Origin: Conus ventricosus
Taxonomy: Eukaryota > Mollusca > Gastropoda > Neogastropoda > Conidae
Direction: 5' to 3'
NCBI GenBank assembly: GCA_018398815.1
Contig: CM031601.1
Location: 26,210,363 to 26,274,362 of the forward strand
DNA length: 64,000 bases
Program-made: the position numbers and the translations under genes
Part shown: positions 56,290 to 64,000 of the stretch, in pieces
Layout of the letters: each line of letters starts with the position of its first letter
How positions within the stretch are numbered: the first letter of the stretch is position 1
The notes under the pieces: model-generated
Seen by the model: the letters and a program-made list of their open reading frames with translations, nothing else
Told to the model about the DNA's origin: nothing
The model's database searches: none

Positions 56290-56362
<73 letters not shown>
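56290..56362. repeat. (GA)n microsatellite
   Basis: Pure GA repeat of about 70 bp, possibly the expanded tail of the preceding SINE. Confidence 0.97.
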
Positions 56363-56365
<3 letters not shown>

Positions 56366-57860
56366 CTGCCTGTGTTTTGATGGAAAGACTCGCAAAAGCC
56401 TCAACACTTAAACAACTGCATCCCCATCAGAGGTACGGAGTCGAGTACCTGACGCATTCAGCTACAATGTCCTACACAGAGACGCACTACACTACAAATC
56501 ACAGAAATGGACAGGTTGGTCTCCGAGGCTTAAGAAAGCGGAAACGGTATCTAAAAAGACGTAGACTGGGAATCAAGCAGAGAAGGAGAAGTCTTTCCTC
56601 GTTCCAGATGAAACGACTCCCAAAGGAACATATTGACATCCGAGATAAAACGTTTGTTTCCCACTGGATGGGTAACTTCACCAGGCAATCCTTGTAATTG
56701 CAGACCATCAGACACAGCGTCCTTACACGATCCAGAGAACTTGCCACGGCTGAACAAACAGAAATTGCCGGAGCAGACCATACATCCCCAAGCTTCCCTG
56801 CCAATCTCAAGGAAAACGGTTACGTAAAGTACCTAGACTGGGACAGAACTAAAAGCAAAATGTGAGAAGAGGAGAAGGAAGTCTTTAGTAGAGAGACATG
56901 AGAAAGAGAGAGACAACGTTCGACTCCGAAGATTCCACATCAACACAAATCTCTGGAAAATAACTTAACATCCGAATCAAAGGGTTGTAACAAAATAAGG
57001 AATAGAGAAACCTCACGCGATGCAGATTTGCTAATTGCAGGCAACCTCATTTCAACCACGATCAAAAGCTTGACCATCAAGAGGTTAAATGCATGGAACT
57101 TCAAACAACGCACAACTCTGCACACTCCCTCCATCCAGGATCAAGTCGTCACCGACGCATTGCAGGAAACAATGACACAGAAAGATAAACTATGAGTGAA
57201 AATGGCGAACAATAGAAAGAAGAACAGACCTTTCTGAAAATTCAAGAAGCCAACAAGGAGCTCAAACCGCAAAGAGAGAAAACATTGTTAAAAAAAGAAA
57301 ACTAAGAACAAAACATCATCATCGATATGTAATTTTATAATGGAAGGTAGGTCCCACACGATCAAACTTGACCATCGCGCGATCATGCAGCTGACCACAA
57401 ATAATACAAGACCCACTGCCTGGCAGCTGCGTCATCGACATGACTGATACATTAATATAATTCTCTCCCCTCTCAAACACAACACCACAAACACACAGAC
57501 AACCCGCGCGTCAGCCGACGGAGCCAATCTTACCGCGCACAGAGCAGAGAAAAAGTGAGAAATAGAGAGATGAGAGAAAAGAATAACGGAGAGAAGGAGA
57601 GACTCGACAAAGATTGAGAGCAGACAACAAATCAAACTGACGCCACTGCTCCCAAACCACGACTGAACAGCACAATGACTCTTCCAGTATTAATCACACA
57701 GCAACCACCACCTCAACAACACGACACACCCCCACGACCAATCACAACTGACTTACCCACACCACAGAGAAACAGAGCTGATGCAAAACAGAAAGTATGA
57801 AGAACAGAGAGAGAGAGTAGACTACATCACAGAGCGACTCGACTCCACACACTACATCCA
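56363..57860. other. Unique DNA, no gene recognised
   Basis: Purine-rich sequence with a few short open frames (for example 56377-56697, KR-rich) that match no family I know. It could contain further decayed LINE sequence, but I cannot support it. Confidence 0.5.
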
Positions 57861-60800
57861 GACTGAACTCTCCCACACCTAACAATCACAACACTGACAC
57901 TCCCACACTACAATCACAGTACACTCCCACACTACAACAGTACTGACTCTCCCCAACTACATCACACATGACCTCCCACCTACATCACACTACTGACTCT
58001 CCCCACTACCTACATCACAGTACTGATTCTCCCCACACCTACATCATCGCAGTACTGACTCTCCCACACCTACATCACAGTACTGACTCTCCCCACTACC
58101 ATACTATCTACACTACTGACTCTCCCCACACCTAATCACAGCACTGACTCTCCCCACACCTACATCACAGTACTGACTCTCCCCACACCTAAGTCATCAC
58201 AGTACTGACTCTCCCCACACCTACATCACAGTACTGACTCTCCCCACACCTACATCACAGTACTGACTCTCCCCACACCTACAGTCATCACAGTACTGAC
58301 TATCCCACACCTACATCACAGTACTGACCTCCCCACACCTACAATCACAGACTGACTCTCCCCACACCTACAGTCAACAGTACTGACTCTCCCCAACACC
58401 CAACTGATTGCCCTTCGTCGGACTGCATACAACATTATCTCCCACACTACATCACAGACTGACACTCCCCACACCTACAGTCATCACAGACTGACTCTTC
58501 CCACACCTATCACGTATGACTCTCCCCACACCTACATCACAGCACTGACTCACCCACACCTATCATCACAGCACTGACTCTCCCACACCTACATCACTGT
58601 ACTGACTCTCCCCACACCTACATCACAGCACTGACTCTCCCCACACCACATCACAGACTGACTCTCCCCACACCTACATCACTAGCACTGACTCTCCCCA
58701 CACCTACATCACAGCACTGACTCTCCCCACACCTACATCACAGCACTGACTCTCCCCACACCCACATCACAGACTGACTCTCCCCACACCTACATCACAG
58801 TACTGACTCTTCCCACACCTACATCACAGCACTGACTGACTCTCCCCACACCTACATCACAGCACTGACTCTCCCCACACCTACATCACAGTACTGACTC
58901 CCCACACCTACATCACACAGACTGACTCTCCCCACACCTACATCACACGACTGACTCTCCCACAACTACATCAAAAACACTGACTCTCCCCACACCTACA
59001 TCACAGCACTGACTCTCCCCACACCTACATCACAGTACTGACTTTCCCACACTACATCAAAACCACTGACTCTCCCCACACCTACATCACACTACTGACT
59101 CTCCCCACACCTACATCACAGTACTGACTCTCCCCAACACTCCTACATCATCACACTGACTCTTCCCACACCTACATCACACTACTGACTCTCCCCACAC
59201 CTACATCACATCACTGACCTCACTCTCCCACACCTACATCACAGCACTGACTCTCCCCACACCTACATCACAGTACTGACTCTCCCCACACCTACATCAC
59301 ATACTGACTCTCCCCACACCTACATCACAACACTGACTCTCACCACACCTACATCACATTACTGACTCTCCCCACACCTACATCACAGCACTGACTCTCC
59401 CCACACCTACATCACAGTACTGACTCTCCCCACACCTACATCACACACTGACTCTCCCCACACCTACATCACAGTACTGACTCTCCCCACACCTACATCA
59501 CAGTATGACTCTCCCCACACCTACATCACAGTACTGACTCTCCCCACACCTATATCACAGCACTGACTCTCCCCACACCTACATCACAGTACAGACTCTC
59601 CCCCACACTACATCACAGTACTGACTCTCCCCACACCTACATCACAGTACTGGACTACTCCCCACACCTCACATCACAGTACTGACTCTCCCCACACCTA
59701 CATCACAGTACTGACTCTCCCACACCTACACTACACAGTACTGACTCTCCCCACACCACATCACAGCACTGACTCTCCCCACACCTACATCACAGTACTG
59801 ACTCTCCCCACACCTACATCACAACACTGACTCTCCCCACACCTACATCACAGTACTGACTCTCCCCACCTACACTACATCACACACTGATCTCCAGACA
59901 CCTACATCACAGTACTGACTCTTCCCACACCTGACTCATCACACTACTGACTCTCCCCACACCTACATCACAGTACTGACTCTCCCACACCTACAGTCAT
60001 CACAGTACTGACTCTTCCCACACCTACATCACAACTGACTCTCCCCACACCTACATCACAGCACTGACTCTCCCCACACCTACATCACAGTACTGACTCT
60101 CCCCACACCTACATCACAGTACTGACTCTCCCCACACCTACATCACAACACTGACTCTCCCCACACCTACATCACAGTACTGACTCTTCCCCACACCTAC
60201 ATCACATACTGACTCACCCCACACCTACATCACAGTACTGACTCTTCCACACTACAGTCACACACTACTGACTCTATCCACACCTACATCACAGTACTGA
60301 CTCTCCCACACCTACATCACACTACTGACTCTCCCCACACCTACATCACACACTGACTTTTCCCCACACCTACATCACAGTACTGACTCTCCCCACACAC
60401 TACATCACACTACATGACTCTATCCACACCTACATCACAGTACTGACTCTTCCCACACCTACATCACAGTACTGACTCTCCCCACACCTACATCACAGTA
60501 CTGACTCTCCCCACACCTACATCACACTACTGACTCTTCCCACAAATACATCACAGTACTGACTCTCCCCACACCTACATCACAGTACTGACTCTCCCCA
60601 CACCTACATCACACTACTGACTCTACCACACCTACATCACAGTACTGACTCTTCCCACACCTACATCACAGTACTGACTCTCCCCACACCTACATCACAC
60701 TACTGACTCTTCCCACAAATACATCACAGTACTGACTCTCCCCACACCTACATCACAGTACTGACTCTTCCCACACCTACATCACACTACTGACTCTTCC

Positions 60801-61850
60801 CACACCTACATCACAGTACTGACTCTCCCCACACCCACATCACAGTACTGACTCTCCCACACCTACATCACACTACTGACTCTCCCCACACCCACATCAC
60901 AGTACTGACTCTCCCCACACCTACATCACACTACTGACTCGTCAGACACCTACATCACAGTACTGACTCTTCCCACACCTACATCACAGTACTGACTCTC
61001 CCCACACCTACATCACAGTACTGACTCTCCCCACACCTACATCACAGTACTGACTCTTCCCACACCTACATCACACTACTGACTCTCCCCACACCTACAT
61101 CACAGTACTGACTCTCCCCACACCTACATCACAGCACTGACTCTTCCCACACCTACATCACAACACTGACTCTCCCCACACCTACATCACAGTACTGACT
61201 CTTCCCACACCTACATCACAGTACTGACTCTCCCCACACCTACATCACAGTACTGACTCTCTCCCACACCTACATCACAGTACTGACTCTTCCCACACCT
61301 ACAGTCATCACAGTACTGACTCTTCCCACACCTGCATCACAGTACTGACTCTCCCCACACCTACAGTCATCACAGTACTGACTCTCCCCACACCTACAGT
61401 CATCACAGTACTGACTCTCCCCACACCTACATCACAGTACTGACTCTCCCCACACCTACATCACAGTACTGACTCTCCCCACACCTACATCACAGTACTG
61501 ACTCTCCCCACACATACATCACAGTACTGACTCTCCCCACACTACAGTCATCACAGCACTGACTCTCCCCACACCTACATCACAGTATGGACACTCTCCA
61601 CCCTACATCACAGCACTGACTCTCCCCACACCTACATCACAGCACTGACTCTCCCCACACTTACATTACAGCACTTACTCTCCCCACACCTACATCACAG
61701 TACTGACTCTCCCCATACCTACATCACAGTACTGACTCTCCCCACACCTACATCACAGTACTGACTCTCCCCACACCTACATCACAGTACTGACTCTCCC
61801 CACAGCTACATCACAGTACAGACTCTCCCCACAGCTACATCACAGCACTG
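57860..61850 (+). repeat. 29-bp satellite array
   Basis: About 135 tandem copies of a 29-bp unit with consensus CACAGTACTGACTCTCCCCA followed by CACCTACAT. Variation is mainly GTACTG/GCACTG/CTACTG, CCCC/TCCC, and an added CAGT (ACAGTCATCACAG). The left third (57860-59250) is rich in one- and few-base deletions; the centre and right are regular. A degraded piece of the short dispersed repeat interrupts it near 58398-58440. No coding potential. Confidence 0.97.
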
Positions 61851-62335
61851 ACTAACCCCAGTACATAGAGTAGTCAGAGTACTACCTTTTTCTGCAGCCA
61901 CCTGTAATAAATCACAGCACTGACTAACGCCGGTACTCATAGTCAGAGTACCAGCTGTGTCTCCTGCCACCTGTGATAATCATAACACTGACTCTCCCCA
62001 CACCTGCAGTCATCGCAGAACTAACTCTCCCTCCACCACTCGCCACAGCTCTGACTAACCCCAAATACTCACAATAATCAGAGGACTAGCTGTTTCTCCC
62101 GCCACCTGCGATAATCACAGCACTGACCCTCCCTACAGTTACGGTCATCACAGCACTGACTCTCCCTACACTTACGGTCATCGCAGCACTGACTCTCCCT
62201 ACACTTACAGTCATCACAGCACTGACTAATCCCGATACTTCCAGCAGTATAGCTGTTTTCTCCACGCCACCTGCGATAATCACAGCACTGACTCTCCACC
62301 AATCTACAGTTATATCACAGCACTAGCTCTCCCAG
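61844..62335 (+). repeat. Higher-order edge of the 29-bp satellite
   Basis: Four copies (starting about 61843, 61915, 62046, 62216) of a longer unit. It begins with CAGCACTGACTAA, continues with a variable segment and CAGAGTAC/AGCTGT, and ends in GCCACCTGCGATAAT. Units of satellite type about 33 bp long (CTCCCTACACTTACGGTCAT) alternate with it. Confidence 0.85.
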
Positions 62336-63600
<1,265 letters not shown>

Positions 63601-63623
63601 TCATCGTTATATAACTGCTGTCA

Positions 63624-63954
63624 TCATCAAAACTGAAAAATCAACGCTGAGCACAGCATGAGAAGCCACGCCATCTTAGCCAGTCCACGTACATACGTCG
63701 ATTCTGCGCCGGAATCACCGACGACCGCAGACGACTTTGTGGTCATTTCCTGTTCCATTTCCGGCTGTGTGCTTTCCGGTGCCTCTTCGTGACCGGTCGT
63801 CGAATCAAACTGCTCGTCTCTTTCAAAGGTGTAAAATTCTAATTCCCATCTCATCAGGACCTGGTCCAAATAAGGAAGAACCTCCTCCTCCTTCGTGTCA
63901 TTTTTAACGTCGTTTCCTCCGGAATCCCTGTCAACCCCAGCCGTTGTCTCCTCT
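63624..63954 (-). CDS. Possible terminal exon of an unrecognised gene
   Basis: On the minus strand an open frame of about 109 codons follows a plausible acceptor (cttcacctgcag, AG at about 63955). It ends at a TGA near 63627. Its content is acidic and hydrophilic (NDTKEEEVLPYLDQVLMRWE, FERDEQFDSTTGHEEAPES, VVGDSGAEST), followed by a hydrophobic tail MAWLLMLCSALIFQF at the very C terminus. The tail resembles a GPI-attachment signal or a tail anchor. I recognise no family. The upstream exons would lie beyond the right edge. Confidence 0.35.
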
Positions 63955-64000
63955 GCAGGTGAAGATTTAGAAGGGGCTTAACTCTACCCGTGGATTTGAA

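Noticed and set aside
62078..62302. Cysteine-rich frames with repeated SQCCDD motifs
   Set aside because: Translation of the satellite edge on the minus strand.

Overview
The window is intron-rich metazoan DNA: about 60% A+T, long (CA)n/(GT)n tracts, tRNA-headed SINEs, decayed LINEs, cut-and-paste transposon relics and several minisatellites. No bacterial gene organisation is present. The repeat style and protein similarity suggest a marine mollusc, probably a gastropod, but that is inference.

Two genes are recognisable. (1) 277..7206, minus strand: the first ten coding exons of DYNC2H1, the dynein-2 heavy chain of retrograde intraflagellar transport. They give about 551 N-terminal tail residues, and the gene runs off the left edge. 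(2) 16603..34990, plus strand: a complete DCUN1D5/DCUN1D4-type gene for a DCN1-like cullin-neddylation co-factor. It has eight coding exons, about 232 residues, and a polyadenylation signal at 34973. The genes are divergent (head to head). As I recall it, DCUN1D5 and DYNC2H1 are neighbours in the same arrangement in human, so this looks like ancient microsynteny.

Layout: 1-7.2 kb, DYNC2H1 exons. 7.2-16.6 kb, intergenic or 5' non-coding, with a TSD-flanked SINE at 8324-8723. 16.6-35.0 kb, the DCUN1D gene. Its introns hold a 33/36-bp minisatellite (22743-24850) running directly into an exon's splice acceptor, a 48-bp minisatellite (27180-28560), an internally deleted piggyBac-like element (29958-31989) and a THAP-encoding TTAA-flanked element of Kolobok type (32390-33519). 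35.3-36.2 kb, a LINE 3' end. 36.3-52.9 kb, apparently gene-poor DNA with many simple repeats. 52.9-53.5 kb, a second LINE fragment. 54.1-56.1 kb, a third LINE, broken by two tandem expansions made from its own coding sequence. 56.1-56.3 kb, a SINE. 57.86-62.33 kb, a 29-bp satellite with a possible progenitor region at its right edge. 63.6-63.9 kb, a possible terminal exon of an unrecognised gene on the minus strand.

A roughly 55-bp sequence occurs three times nearly unchanged (3.8, 14.15 and 17.0 kb), each copy bounded by direct repeats. It may be a very short mobile element or a uniformly truncated SINE tail. Several exons carry single-base deletions in otherwise conserved sequence, which points to uncorrected long-read consensus errors more than to dead genes.
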